Of a stretch of DNA of 64,000 nucleotides, positions 1 through 10,801 are shown in pieces. The DNA lies in the NCBI GenBank assembly GCA_964352665.1, contig CAYGSJ010000002.1, forward strand, positions 203,989-267,988, in the 5' to 3' direction. The DNA comes from UBA1672 sp964352665. Lineage in GTDB: Bacteria > Pseudomonadota > Alphaproteobacteria > Micavibrionales > Micavibrionaceae. The notes below the pieces were generated by a model. The model worked only from the letters and a program-made list of their open reading frames with translations. It had not been told where the DNA came from and ran no database searches. The translations under genes were made by a program, and so were the position numbers. Within the stretch, counting starts at the first letter, position 1; every line of letters begins with the position of its first letter.

Positions 1-6
1 TGATTG

Positions 7-243
7 ATGGATGAAATGAATAGAGAGCAAATAAGACTAAGCGATAGAATTTTATCTGCCCTTGAACTCTCATTAGAGCAAGATGATCTTAAGCTGGCTG
101 AACTCCTCACGAGAGCACTGGAACTGGCAATGACCAGAAATACCGGTGGCGGTGAATTTATAGAGCGTCGTGACTATCCCCCTGAAATAGAACAAGCCAT
201 GAGCAAATTATATGAATTAAGAGACAAAGAAGACGCAGTATAA
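7..243 (+). CDS. Small conserved hypothetical protein
   Basis: A 78-residue, highly charged, probably helical cytoplasmic protein with no signal peptide or membrane segment. The frame opens after a stop at 1-3; TTG at 4 or ATG at 7 could start it, and ATG is preferred. The central part (about residues 14-45) reads as two helices rich in Leu and Glu with the segment LTRALELAMTR, and the C-terminus is acidic. Similar short proteins without known function occur in alphaproteobacteria; this is from memory and was not searched. It converges on ligA and is followed at once by a terminator hairpin. No function can be assigned. Confidence 0.7.
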   Translation: MDEMNREQIRLSDRILSALELSLEQDDLKLAELLTRALELAMTRNTGGGEFIERRDYPPEIEQAMSKLYELRDKEDAV

Positions 244-263
244 TAAAGTCGGACTTTTGATTT

Positions 264-283
264 GGGCGCCTAAGGCGCCTTTT

Positions 284-286
<3 letters not shown>
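264..286 (+). terminator. Rho-independent terminator after the small gene
   Basis: The perfect inverted repeat GGCGCC-TAA-GGCGCC is followed by five T residues, 20 nt after the stop codon of the upstream gene. The T-run touches the ligA stop codon on the other strand, so the two convergent genes share this short junction. Confidence 0.85.
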
Positions 287-2371
<2,085 letters not shown>

Positions 2372-2417
2372 TTAAGAAACTTTTTTGTAACTTTTTCATT
2401 CCTATAAATCAGGAAAA

Positions 2418-3239
2418 TCAATCCGGCTTTAATAAGGATTCTAAAGTTTTTTCAATAAACCCGCGATCATCTATAATGTCTTGGCGTTGTTGATCGTCCA
2501 GAAGCGCATATGTCCTTTGATACCATTTACTGCCGGGATAGTTATGCCCAAGAACAGCCGCAACATGGAGGGCTTCTTTGCGAAGGCCTAAGGTCATATA
2601 AGCCTCAACAAGACGGTGCAGCGCTTCGGCGACATGGCTTGTGGTTTGAAAATTGACGACGACGGAACGAAAACGGTTAATTGCGGCATTTATATGCCCC
2701 TTTTTCAAATAATACCGCCCTACATCCATCTCTTTCCCTGCCAAATGGTCGTAGGTCAAGTCACGCTTAAGTGTCGCATCGCGAGCATACTGACTGTTGG
2801 GAAAACGATTAATCAGTGTATTGAGGGACTTAACAGCTTGTACTGTCATGTCCTGATCACGGCCAACATCAGAGATTTGCTCATAAAAACACAGCGCCTT
2901 AAGATAATAAGCATAATCAATATCGTCAGCCCCAGGATGAAGTTGTATATAGCGCTCCAGTGCAAATATGGCATCGTCATAACGCTGATCAAGATACGAT
3001 GAATAGGCACCCATTAATTGCGCTCTTCTGGACCACTGTGAATATGGGTGCTGTCTCTCGACTTCCTCGAAATATTTGGTTGCCTCTACATAATTTCCTG
3101 CATCCATTGCCGTGGATGCTTTTTCATATAAAGTTTCTACCGTTGCAGCCTCAACCGGCGCTTCGGTCTTGTTATTACTGGAACATGCTGTGGCGGCACA
3201 TATAACAAGCACAAATAGTACAGTTCTTAACAAACGCAT
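2418..3239 (-). CDS. bamD: Outer-membrane assembly lipoprotein BamD
   Basis: Essential lipoprotein of the BAM complex, which inserts beta-barrel proteins into the outer membrane. The 273-residue product begins with a lipoprotein signal ending in AATAC, with the predicted acylated cysteine at residue 19. The mature part has TPR-like repeats: the first segment has the family pattern YEKASTAMDAGNYVEATKYF, and later repeats include RYDDAIFALERYIQLHP. It sits between lpxC and ligA, a common alphaproteobacterial arrangement, with 108 nt separating it from lpxC. Family and location agree; the older name is comL/yfiO. Confidence 0.95.
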   Translation of the reverse strand: MRLLRTVLFVLVICAATACSSNNKTEAPVEAATVETLYEKASTAMDAGNYVEATKYFEEVERQHPYSQWSRRAQLMGAYSSYLDQRYDDAIFALERYIQLHPGADDIDYAYYLKALCFYEQISDVGRDQDMTVQAVKSLNTLINRFPNSQYARDATLKRDLTYDHLAGKEMDVGRYYLKKGHINAAINRFRSVVVNFQTTSHVAEALHRLVEAYMTLGLRKEALHVAAVLGHNYPGSKWYQRTYALLDDQQRQDIIDDRGFIEKTLESLLKPD

Positions 3240-3347
3240 ATATCATTGCTCCGATTCTATAAAATGATCAAAGTCAAAATAGACCGAATAGCAGACGAAT
3301 AAAAGGGGCTTCGGAAATTAAAAGCAATCTATCAGAAAGAAGATGTT

Positions 3348-4271
3348 TCAAGCATACGCCAGAACAGAATCTACTTGCTCTTGCTGTTGTGGCAAATCAA
3401 AGGATGTTAATTCAACATATTCCCAGTTTTCGTCACTGGAAAACAGCTCATGAAGAATAGCATTGTTGATTGCATGGCCGGCCTTAACACCATCATAGAT
3501 ACCAAGTATTTGAGCACCAGCCAGATAAAGATCACCAATAGCATCCAGAAGTTTATGGCGAATAAACTCGTTAGCATAACGAAGCCCACCCGGATTCATA
3601 ATACCATCCGTATCAAGAATAATGGCATTATCAAGTGATCCTCCAAGGCCAAGCCCTTGTGAACGCAGCCATTCTGCCTCGTGGAAGAAACCAAAAGTAC
3701 GTGCCTGCGCAATGTCATGCTTGAAATTACCGTTAACCAGCTGTGTCTCGAAACGCTGATAGCCTATATCACTGTGCTCGAACTCAATCTCGCCAACAAA
3801 AGTAGAAGATTCATCCGGCTTTAGCGTAACTCTTTTTCCATCTTGTTCGACAGAAACCTCTCTTAGAACACGAATAGCTCTCTTGGAAACGTCCTGTCTT
3901 ACAACACCGGCTTTTTCAATAGCCTCTACAAAAGGCATCGCACTACCGTCCATTGCAGGAACTTCCGGACCATCAATTTCTATGAGTAGATTATCAACAC
4001 CACAGCCGCGCAGAGCAGACATCAAGTGCTCAATAGTCCCCACACTCGCCCCGTCAGTATTACCGATAACGGTGCATAATTGCGTATCTACAACCATATC
4101 CCATCGTGCGGGAATGATATTGTTGCCAGATGACAAATCCGTGCGCACAAATACGATACCATGATCAGAAGGCGCAGGAAGCAAACGCATTGCAATCGGA
4201 ACCCCCGAATGCAAGCCCACTCCGCTGATTGCGGCCGGAACCATTAGTGTCTGCTGTCTGTTTTTTGTCAT
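3348..4271 (-). CDS. lpxC: UDP-3-O-acyl-GlcNAc deacetylase LpxC
   Basis: Zinc-dependent deacetylase catalysing the committed step of lipid A synthesis in the cytoplasm. The 307-residue length is typical. The zinc and catalytic motifs are present: Glu81-His82 in TIEHLMSAL, the second site HKLLDAIGDL near residue 240, and the catalytic histidine in KAGHAINNAILHE. The N-terminal GVGLHSG motif is also conserved. It lies directly downstream of ftsZ but is separated from it by a strong terminator, so it is probably transcribed from its own promoter in the 115-nt gap. It shows that the organism makes lipid A. Confidence 0.97.
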   Translation of the reverse strand: MTKNRQQTLMVPAAISGVGLHSGVPIAMRLLPAPSDHGIVFVRTDLSSGNNIIPARWDMVVDTQLCTVIGNTDGASVGTIEHLMSALRGCGVDNLLIEIDGPEVPAMDGSAMPFVEAIEKAGVVRQDVSKRAIRVLREVSVEQDGKRVTLKPDESSTFVGEIEFEHSDIGYQRFETQLVNGNFKHDIAQARTFGFFHEAEWLRSQGLGLGGSLDNAIILDTDGIMNPGGLRYANEFIRHKLLDAIGDLYLAGAQILGIYDGVKAGHAINNAILHELFSSDENWEYVELTSFDLPQQQEQVDSVLAYA

Positions 4272-4385
4272 CTTATTGTCTTATATATCTTTTTCGGGCT
4301 TAAAATCCTGATCTTCACGGTAGAAGGTACAGAAAAAGCTGCTTTTCATCAAATAACGCTTTGTTGCGATTTGTTACAATAGAAG

Positions 4386-4420
4386 TAAAAAAAAGGGCTC
4401 CGAATAGATCAGAGCCCTTT
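4386..4420 (-). terminator. Rho-independent terminator after ftsZ
   Basis: On the minus strand a GGGCTC...GAGCCC stem with a 12-nt loop is followed by eight T residues, 22 nt past the ftsZ stop. The flanking A and T runs extend the stem. It insulates lpxC from ftsZ transcription. Confidence 0.9.
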
Positions 4421-4441
4421 TCTGATTGAGGAGGAGAGCGC

Positions 4442-6238
4442 TCAATTCGCCTGGCGGCGTAAAAATGCAGGAATATCAAGCTCATCATCAAGTTTAACAG
4501 CAGATTTACCAGAAGGCGCACTGATATTAAGACTTCCTTGTGACGGGGAGGTTAAAGGACCTCCAGATTGTGAACTTGTATTCGTTGTAGGGGAAGACTC
4601 CTGAATATCTGAATCTTCTCTAAAACTATCGATATGTTGTTGGACTGAGCCAGTAATGCGCTCAAACAAAGAGGGAGAACGTTGCTGATGATCACCAGCA
4701 AGCGAGGTAGTCAACTTGGGTGGATTTAAATTTAATCCAATCGGCGAAGAAGACCTTGTTGCAGGTTTAGCTTCTATATGTGCCCCATGAAAACTGGAAA
4801 TATGAGATCCAATACCATTTTCCGGTATATTCACATCCGGCTCCATGGGTCTGGGCGGTATAAATGAAGAATTATGCATTGTACCTCTTGGCGGACTTGC
4901 TTCATTGTAAGATCCACCCTGCGAAAACTCGGCTTGCTCGAACATATCAATGGATGTGCCGTCTATCTCTTCAGGACCACTATCTTGTGGACCCGAGGAT
5001 ACCTGCTCTGCCCCTTGCTGAGACAAGAAAACATCTTGTGATGCTTGCTGAGAAGAAGAGATCGGTGTTGGCGCTGTTAGACCTTTGATCGCATCCCGAC
5101 CAGAAACAGCACGCGAAGAACGATCCTGAGCTGTCGCCAATACAGATGCTCTAGCTGCATTATTTGAAGTTGTATTATTTGAAGCTGCATTCGGGACAGA
5201 ACGCTCCAATAAAGGAGAAGGCTTCTGAGAACCGGAAGAATTACCATCAAAGAACTTTCCTTTTGCCTCTTCACCAGCGATACCCGTCGCCACAATCGAC
5301 ACACGCATAAAGCCATCCATAGAATCATCAAAAGTGGCTCCGAATATTATATTCGCGTCAGGATCAACTTCATCACGGATACGATTACAAGCCTCGTCAG
5401 CCTCAAACAATGTCATATCATAACCACCAGTCACATTGATTATGACACCATTTGCACCTTTCATTGAAACATCATCAAGAAGAGGATTATTAATAGCAGC
5501 CTCGGCAGCCTCTACAGCACGCTTCTCACCGGAAGCCTCACCTGTACCCATCATAGCCTTACCCATCTGAAGCATGGCTGTGCGTATATCTGCGAAATCC
5601 AGATTAACAAGACCTGGCCTAACCATAAGGTCGGTAACGCCCCGCACCCCTGATTGAAGAACCGAATCTGCCATCTTGAATGCTTCGGCAAAAGTCGTCT
5701 TCTCATTTGCTATACGGAATAAATTCTGATTAGGAATAACAATCAAAGTATCAACATATTGCTGCATTTCCTCAATGCCCTGCTCGGCTTGCTTCATACG
5801 GTGAACACCTTCAAAGTGAAAAGGCTTCGTCACAACACCAACCGTCAGTATTCCTTGTTGCCTACACGCTTTAGCGATAACAGGAGCAGCACCAGTTCCG
5901 GTTCCACCACCCATACCACAAGTCACAAATGCCATATTCGCGCCGTCAAGATATCTAAGAACTTCTTCAAGACTTTCTTCTGCAGCAGCCTTTCCCACCT
6001 CGGGGTTTGAGCCTGCACCCAACCCTCCCGTGACATTAGAGCCAAGCTGCACCTTATGGTCGGCAAGAGATCCCTCAAGGGCTTGCGAGTCGGTATTACA
6101 CACGAGAAACTCACAACCATCAAGATTTGAAGCAATCATATTGTTAACCGCGTTACCACCAGCACCACCTATGCCTATGACCGCAATTTTTGGAGATAAT
6201 TTTTGAATTTCTGTTGGTTGCATTTTTACATTTATCAT
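4442..6238 (-). CDS. ftsZ: Cell division protein FtsZ with very long linker
   Basis: Tubulin-like GTPase that forms the division ring. The GTPase domain covers about residues 15-325, with [14 protein letters not shown] near residue 21 and the tubulin signature [10 protein letters not shown] at about 110-119. A low-complexity Ser/Gln/Pro-rich linker of about 250 residues follows, ending in the conserved C-terminal peptide [16 protein letters not shown] that contacts FtsA and other partners. At 598 residues it is much longer than the E. coli protein (383) and longer than most alphaproteobacterial ones (about 500-590). The start at 6238 lacks a clear Shine-Dalgarno; ATG at 6223 is an alternative. 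A 271-nt gap upstream probably carries its own promoter, although I could not pick a convincing -35/-10 pair. Confidence 0.98.
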   Translation of the reverse strand: MINVKMQPTEIQKLSPKIAVIGIGGAGGNAVNNMIASNLDGCEFLVCNTDSQALEGSLADHKVQLGSNVTGGLGAGSNPEVGKAAAEESLEEVLRYLDGANMAFVTCGMGGGTGTGAAPVIAKACRQQGILTVGVVTKPFHFEGVHRMKQAEQGIEEMQQYVDTLIVIPNQNLFRIANEKTTFAEAFKMADSVLQSGVRGVTDLMVRPGLVNLDFADIRTAMLQMGKAMMGTGEASGEKRAVEAAEAAINNPLLDDVSMKGANGVIINVTGGYDMTLFEADEACNRIRDEVDPDANIIFGATFDDSMDGFMRVSIVATGIAGEEAKGKFFDGNSSGSQKPSPLLERSVPNAASNNTTSNNAARASVLATAQDRSSRAVSGRDAIKGLTAPTPISSSQQASQDVFLSQQGAEQVSSGPQDSGPEEIDGTSIDMFEQAEFSQGGSYNEASPPRGTMHNSSFIPPRPMEPDVNIPENGIGSHISSFHGAHIEAKPATRSSSPIGLNLNPPKLTTSLAGDHQQRSPSLFERITGSVQQHIDSFREDSDIQESSPTTNTSSQSGGPLTSPSQGSLNISAPSGKSAVKLDDELDIPAFLRRQAN

Positions 6239-6509
6239 TTTGGAAGAACCCCTAAGAAGTAGTAGTTCGGTAGGACAAGTTGAAGCTTAAATCAGTTTTT
6301 TTTTTCTGAGAAGAGGGAAAAACCAAGCTATCCACCATTTTAAAACTTTCCCACTCCAAAAAATGATTTTTTAAGTTGAATCAAAACAACAAGTCAGACT
6401 CCTAAGTCACGAAAATGACTCACTTTTTCCCGAACAGGAAAACCAACCCCAAAGCCTTCGCAACACAAAGGAATAACTGGGAAAATTGATGTGGATAAGT
6501 AAAAAAGAA

Positions 6510-7784
6510 CTACCAGTTTTCTCTCAACCAAATCTTGGCACGATCAACAAGAGACTCAGGCTGGACACGCGCCATGATTTCAGCAGGCATTTCTTCTGTA
6601 TGGCCCGCTGCATACGTTAATAGACCTGAAACCGTAGAAAATGCAGGGCCACTAACAGCGTCTGGAACACCGGTAAGCCTTATCGGCTTCCCTAGCCGGA
6701 CTTGCTTGTCTAAAACATGTTCGGCCATATCCTTCAATCCATGTATTTGACTTGCCCCGCCGGTCAGAACAATACGGCGACCCACAACTCTATCCAGTCC
6801 GTTATCTACAAATCTGGCACGCACCATTTCCAAAATTTCTTCTATGCGTGGCTGTATTATGCCTACCAGTAAAGATCTTGGAATATGGTTGGGCTTACCG
6901 CGCTCGTCTTCACCAAGTCTGGGGACCTCGATCAGTTCACCTTCATCGGTTTGTGATGCAATGGCACTTCCATATAACACTTTAAGGCGCTCTGCATGCT
7001 CTAATGATGTTGTTAAACCCTTGGCAATATCACTTGTAATATTCTTTCCGCCTAAAGGAATCGAGTCGCAGTAAATCATATAACCACTGTGGAAGACTGC
7101 AAACGATGTAATACCCCCACCCATATCGACCACAGTACACCCAAGATCAATTTCGTCATCGACCAGAGAAGATAAACCTGCAGCATAGGCACTGACACAA
7201 AGCGCAGAAATATCAAGATGGCTGCGCTCTATGCAACTGGAAACATTTCTCAATGCCACTGAGTCGCCTGTCACCAGATTAATATCTACTTGCATATTTT
7301 CGGCATACATTCCTCTAGGGTCTCTTATACCGTCCTGACCATCTACGCGAAAAAATGTAGGTATTGTGTGAACCAGCTCAAGATTTTGGTCACTTTCCCG
7401 CTCTTGGGCTTTGGCCAGAGCGCGCCTCACATCGTTATCCGTGATATCATGCCCCCCCAAATCAACGCTGACACTGTGACCAAATGAATTTGCGTGTGTT
7501 CCTGCAACATTCACAACAATCTCTCTCAGCGGATATCCCTTCATAACATCCGCAGCCATATTCTCTGCCGCATGTACAGTTTGACGAATAACAGCCTCGG
7601 CCGCATCCATATCTATGATTGTGCCGTTTTTTATACCTTGGGAAGGCCTGTGGCCCACACCAATAATTTCAAATGTTCCCTTATCATCTACAATTTTGCC
7701 AATAAAGCATGCTGTCTTACTGCTCCCTATATCAAGTGCAGCTAATAATGTGCCTTCTGGTCTTATTGTTTTTTTGTGATCCAT
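6510..7784 (-). CDS. ftsA: Cell division protein FtsA
   Basis: Actin-like ATPase that tethers FtsZ to the membrane and recruits later division proteins. The 424-residue length is typical. The phosphate-1 motif LDIGSSKTACFIGK lies near residue 17, the 1C subdomain follows, then VVDMGGGITSFAVF (phosphate 2) near 220 and LTGGASQIHGL (adenosine motif) near 340. The C-terminus RAKIWLRENW is the amphipathic membrane-targeting helix. It starts 9 nt after ftsQ, so the two are co-transcribed. Order ftsQ-ftsA-ftsZ is conserved. Confidence 0.97.
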   Translation of the reverse strand: MDHKKTIRPEGTLLAALDIGSSKTACFIGKIVDDKGTFEIIGVGHRPSQGIKNGTIIDMDAAEAVIRQTVHAAENMAADVMKGYPLREIVVNVAGTHANSFGHSVSVDLGGHDITDNDVRRALAKAQERESDQNLELVHTIPTFFRVDGQDGIRDPRGMYAENMQVDINLVTGDSVALRNVSSCIERSHLDISALCVSAYAAGLSSLVDDEIDLGCTVVDMGGGITSFAVFHSGYMIYCDSIPLGGKNITSDIAKGLTTSLEHAERLKVLYGSAIASQTDEGELIEVPRLGEDERGKPNHIPRSLLVGIIQPRIEEILEMVRARFVDNGLDRVVGRRIVLTGGASQIHGLKDMAEHVLDKQVRLGKPIRLTGVPDAVSGPAFSTVSGLLTYAAGHTEEMPAEIMARVQPESLVDRAKIWLRENW

Positions 7785-7793
7785 TTTTTACTC

Positions 7794-8645
7794 TTACAGT
7801 GGGGTACCAATATTTACAACGTCAGCCTTATAATCCTGAACTTTTCCAAGTTTTGTTCGGACAATGAGTCGGCCCTTATATCTAGCATCTATAACGGTAA
7901 TCATATCTTTTGATAGTATTTTATCCTGCTGCTGGCGAAGCATAACATGGCGCATAGCAAGACCCATATCATCCTCGGGTAATTTTATACGTTTCCCGTC
8001 TTTCAAATACAAATTCCAACGACGTTTTTCCACCAACTCGGCATGGTCAAGAAGTGATAACAATTCCGGCTCTGCTTCCAATAGTGAAAAAAGATATTTT
8101 GACTCCCCCGGTGCCTCTTTGCCTTTGACCATGGGCAAATACGCAAAATCCTTCAGGCTTTTTTGTGTCAGAACAATGCCTTCGGAATCAATAAGTTGTA
8201 AAGCGTTATCGTTCTGCCATAACGCCATGGGCTGGCGCTCGTTCAACTTGATATAAACCGTATTTGGTAAGCGGCGCTCGACATGGGCAGACTTGATCCA
8301 GCTTATTTTTTCAATTTGCTTTTTGGCTTCTCTAGGATCCAAAAGAAAAATGGAATCGCCTTTTTGAACATTAACGAGTGCCAACAAAGCATCTTTATCG
8401 GAATAATGCCGGCCTTCGACCAGAATATTCTCTACCTTAAAACCAGCATCTACAGAGGCAGAAAGGAATTTATCCTGCACCCACAATACTGACATCTCAT
8501 CCGTATCTGTCAAAAGAAACAGACCAAGACCCCACACAAGTACAAGTGCCAGCACAGAAAAAACAGCAAAGCGCCATCCAAAGATGCCAAAACGCAGCTT
8601 CTTGGCCTTCTTTTTTGCCTTTTTTTTCTTTTTATTGAAAAACAT
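7794..8645 (-). CDS. ftsQ: Cell division protein FtsQ
   Basis: Bitopic inner-membrane protein that links early and late divisome proteins. The 283 residues comprise a very lysine-rich cytoplasmic N-terminus (residues 4-17), one membrane span at about 25-47, and a periplasmic POTRA domain starting near VENILVEGRHYSDKDALL. The FtsQ/DivIB-type segment with SWIKSAHVERRLPNTVYI follows. It lies 13 nt downstream of ddl and 9 nt upstream of ftsA in the standard order. The basic N-terminus fits the positive-inside rule. Confidence 0.93.
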   Translation of the reverse strand: MFFNKKKKKAKKKAKKLRFGIFGWRFAVFSVLALVLVWGLGLFLLTDTDEMSVLWVQDKFLSASVDAGFKVENILVEGRHYSDKDALLALVNVQKGDSIFLLDPREAKKQIEKISWIKSAHVERRLPNTVYIKLNERQPMALWQNDNALQLIDSEGIVLTQKSLKDFAYLPMVKGKEAPGESKYLFSLLEAEPELLSLLDHAELVEKRRWNLYLKDGKRIKLPEDDMGLAMRHVMLRQQQDKILSKDMITVIDARYKGRLIVRTKLGKVQDYKADVVNIGTPL

Positions 8646-8658
8646 AGTGAAACATTAC

Positions 8659-9906
8659 CTATTCACGTTTTAGTAATCTTGCACCTTCTGGGACAGGATC
8701 GTAGGGAAGAGCTTGTGAAGTATTTTCAGCGATCGCTTCTGCGATCATCGAAGTCAGTAAATCTGTAAAGAAAACGGGTTCATTTTTTGCTGCCTCCCAT
8801 AGGAAATAGGCAAAAGATCCGGGACATGGATTCACTTCATTCATCCATATTTCTCCGGTTTTTAAGTTTCCTATGAAATCAATGCGCGGGGCGCCAACAC
8901 CATCGATCGCTCTGAACATCTCATCCGCCCACAACCTGATATTTTTTTCCATCTCATCAGGCAGTTCGGGATTAATTGTACGCGTTAACGACAGCATGCC
9001 ATCACTTACGGTCGCAAATGTTTTTGTACCGGAATTCTTACTGCCGGCTTTACCATCGCCCGACATATACTTTTCTTTAAAATCCAGAAGTTCTTCGGTG
9101 GTTTTAGGGCACTCAATTGCAGAGGTCAAAACACGGCCGAACATTTTGGACACAGAAACATTATATTCCACGAGATTCTCTACAAATGGCTCTGCTATAG
9201 CCGTTGTATCATATTCGAAAATGGCGGGAAGAAGAGCCTTTGCTTCTTCAAGACTATTGGCCTTGGCAACACCGATAGAACTCCCAAGATGAGATGGCTT
9301 CAAAATACATGGAAAACCAAGGGGGCCCAAAATCTTTTCCAACTGCTTTTCAGGAATCAGATATCCCTCTTCAGGCCGTTTTAGGACAGCAAAAGGAAGG
9401 GCTGGAATACCTAAGGATTTCAACAAATATTTGGTCGTGATCTTATCCATCAACAACGCCGAAGCTTTTGTACGCATCCCGACATAAGGAACGTTTGCCA
9501 GTTCAAATAGCCCCTGAATACTGCCATCTTCGCCATACAAACCATGAAAAGCCGGTAAAGCCACATCAAAATGTATGTTATTTGCTTTACCAAAAAATGA
9601 TTTTTTCTTGGAAATCAGCACACCGCCGCGTTTAGCAGCAACATCCAGAGTAACTTCTGTAACTTTTTTGAGATCCTGCTCATTCAGAAGATAGCTCTCG
9701 CGTTTTTTTAATATCTCACCTACATACCAGCTTCCTTCAGGCGAAATGTATACAGGAAACGCATCATACAGCGTATGATCAAGGGCTTGCAGCGCTTGCA
9801 GCCCTGTAATAACACTAACATCGTGTTCAGGAGAGCGACCACCGAAAAAAACAGCAATCTTTTTCCTATTAATTATACCGTCAGTAGAAGTTTTGATTTG
9901 AGACAT
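8659..9906 (-). CDS. ddl: D-alanine--D-alanine ligase, atypical long form
   Basis: ATP-grasp enzyme joining two D-alanines for the peptidoglycan stem peptide. The start is placed at 9906 (MSQIKTS...), which puts the family motif KIAVFFGGRSPEHDVSV close to the N-terminus; the open frame continues upstream to 10041 but would overlap the divergent hydrolase. No strong Shine-Dalgarno precedes it. At 415 residues it is longer than usual Ddl proteins (300-370). The metal and substrate motif reads MNEVNPCPGSFAYFLWEA, whereas typical proteobacterial DdlB enzymes have LEVN or EINT followed by PGMT; the PGSxAFYLWE-like version is, from memory, seen in clostridial-type enzymes. It occupies the normal ddl position before ftsQ. 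Function is near certain; ancestry may be foreign. Confidence 0.92.
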   Translation of the reverse strand: MSQIKTSTDGIINRKKIAVFFGGRSPEHDVSVITGLQALQALDHTLYDAFPVYISPEGSWYVGEILKKRESYLLNEQDLKKVTEVTLDVAAKRGGVLISKKKSFFGKANNIHFDVALPAFHGLYGEDGSIQGLFELANVPYVGMRTKASALLMDKITTKYLLKSLGIPALPFAVLKRPEEGYLIPEKQLEKILGPLGFPCILKPSHLGSSIGVAKANSLEEAKALLPAIFEYDTTAIAEPFVENLVEYNVSVSKMFGRVLTSAIECPKTTEELLDFKEKYMSGDGKAGSKNSGTKTFATVSDGMLSLTRTINPELPDEMEKNIRLWADEMFRAIDGVGAPRIDFIGNLKTGEIWMNEVNPCPGSFAYFLWEAAKNEPVFFTDLLTSMIAEAIAENTSQALPYDPVPEGARLLKRE

Positions 9907-9988
9907 ATGACAATCGTCGTATAAAGAGATAATGATTAATCGATAAATGCATTTAATCACGAAACGCGATCTCTTAAAAGGGGGAAAC

Positions 9989-10783
9989 GTGCAACATTTT
10001 GAAACGCCCGGCACAAATTTTTTTTTCCATGGTCCGGACACGGATACCCTTAAGTCTATGCAGGATAGCCCTGTTATACTTTGGGGGCATGGTTGGGGGC
10101 AAAGCCATAAAAGCTGGGAAAGTCTCGTTACATCACTGGAATCTTACGGCCACCATATATTATTGGATTTCCCGGGATTCGGCGACTCACCAACACCTCC
10201 AGAGGATTGGGGCACGGAACATTATGCCAATGCAATTGCGCAATGGCTCAAGGAACAAGGAATATCCAAAATTATATGGATTGGGCATTCTTTTGGCTGC
10301 CGTGTCGGGATTCAGTTGTCATCTCACCATCCTGATCTCGTCCAGGCGATGGCCGTTATTGCGGGTGCAGGTTTAAAAAGAAAGCGGCCGTTCCTTCAAA
10401 GAACTTATTTTTATTTACGTATCAAAGCCTTCAAGATTTTAAGGCATGTCGTCCCTGAAGGGCCTTTAAAGGATAAACTTATGACCATTTTTGGTAGCAC
10501 TGACTACCGGAATGCAGGGCCAATGAGAAAAATTTTTGTCCGCGTGGTTAACGAGGACCTTTCCCCGCAGGCAGAAAAAATTCAATGTCCTGTTGCCCTT
10601 ATATACGGAACACAAGATACTGAGACACCACCTGAATTTGGAGAAAGACTTTCGCGCTTGATTCCTGATGCAAAATTATTTCTATTGGATGGGCAGGATC
10701 ACTACAGTGTTTTGGATCAGGGGCGCCATCAAGTCATTAAAATTTTGGGCGACTTTATTAAAGAAAACGCAAACAAGCGCTAA
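9989..10783 (+). CDS. Alpha/beta hydrolase
   Basis: A 264-residue soluble alpha/beta-hydrolase fold protein. The nucleophile elbow is GHSFG (Ser near residue 110), the acid is in YGTQDTETP and the catalytic histidine in DGQDHYSVL; the oxyanion segment is WGHGWGQSHKSW. The GTG at 9989 is chosen because GGGGG lies four bases before it; an upstream ATG at 9947 would add a poorly conserved 14 residues and overlap the ddl regulatory region. It is the first of two plus-strand genes inside the minus-strand dcw cluster and lies 18 nt before a MurF-like ligase. Substrate unknown; the pairing suggests a role linked to wall precursors, but nothing in the sequence proves this. Confidence 0.85.
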   Translation: MQHFETPGTNFFFHGPDTDTLKSMQDSPVILWGHGWGQSHKSWESLVTSLESYGHHILLDFPGFGDSPTPPEDWGTEHYANAIAQWLKEQGISKIIWIGHSFGCRVGIQLSSHHPDLVQAMAVIAGAGLKRKRPFLQRTYFYLRIKAFKILRHVVPEGPLKDKLMTIFGSTDYRNAGPMRKIFVRVVNEDLSPQAEKIQCPVALIYGTQDTETPPEFGERLSRLIPDAKLFLLDGQDHYSVLDQGRHQVIKILGDFIKENANKR

Positions 10784-10801
10784 AACCTATGAAAGACCGT
10801 T

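Noticed and set aside
4315..4521. 68-codon minus-strand frame overlapping the ftsZ 3' end
   Set aside because: Includes the terminator hairpin and overlaps ftsZ; composition is consistent with a shadow.
6239..6509. CtrA-type TTAA-N7-TTAA sites upstream of ftsZ
   Set aside because: Several TTAA-like words occur in this AT-rich stretch but none have the correct spacing.
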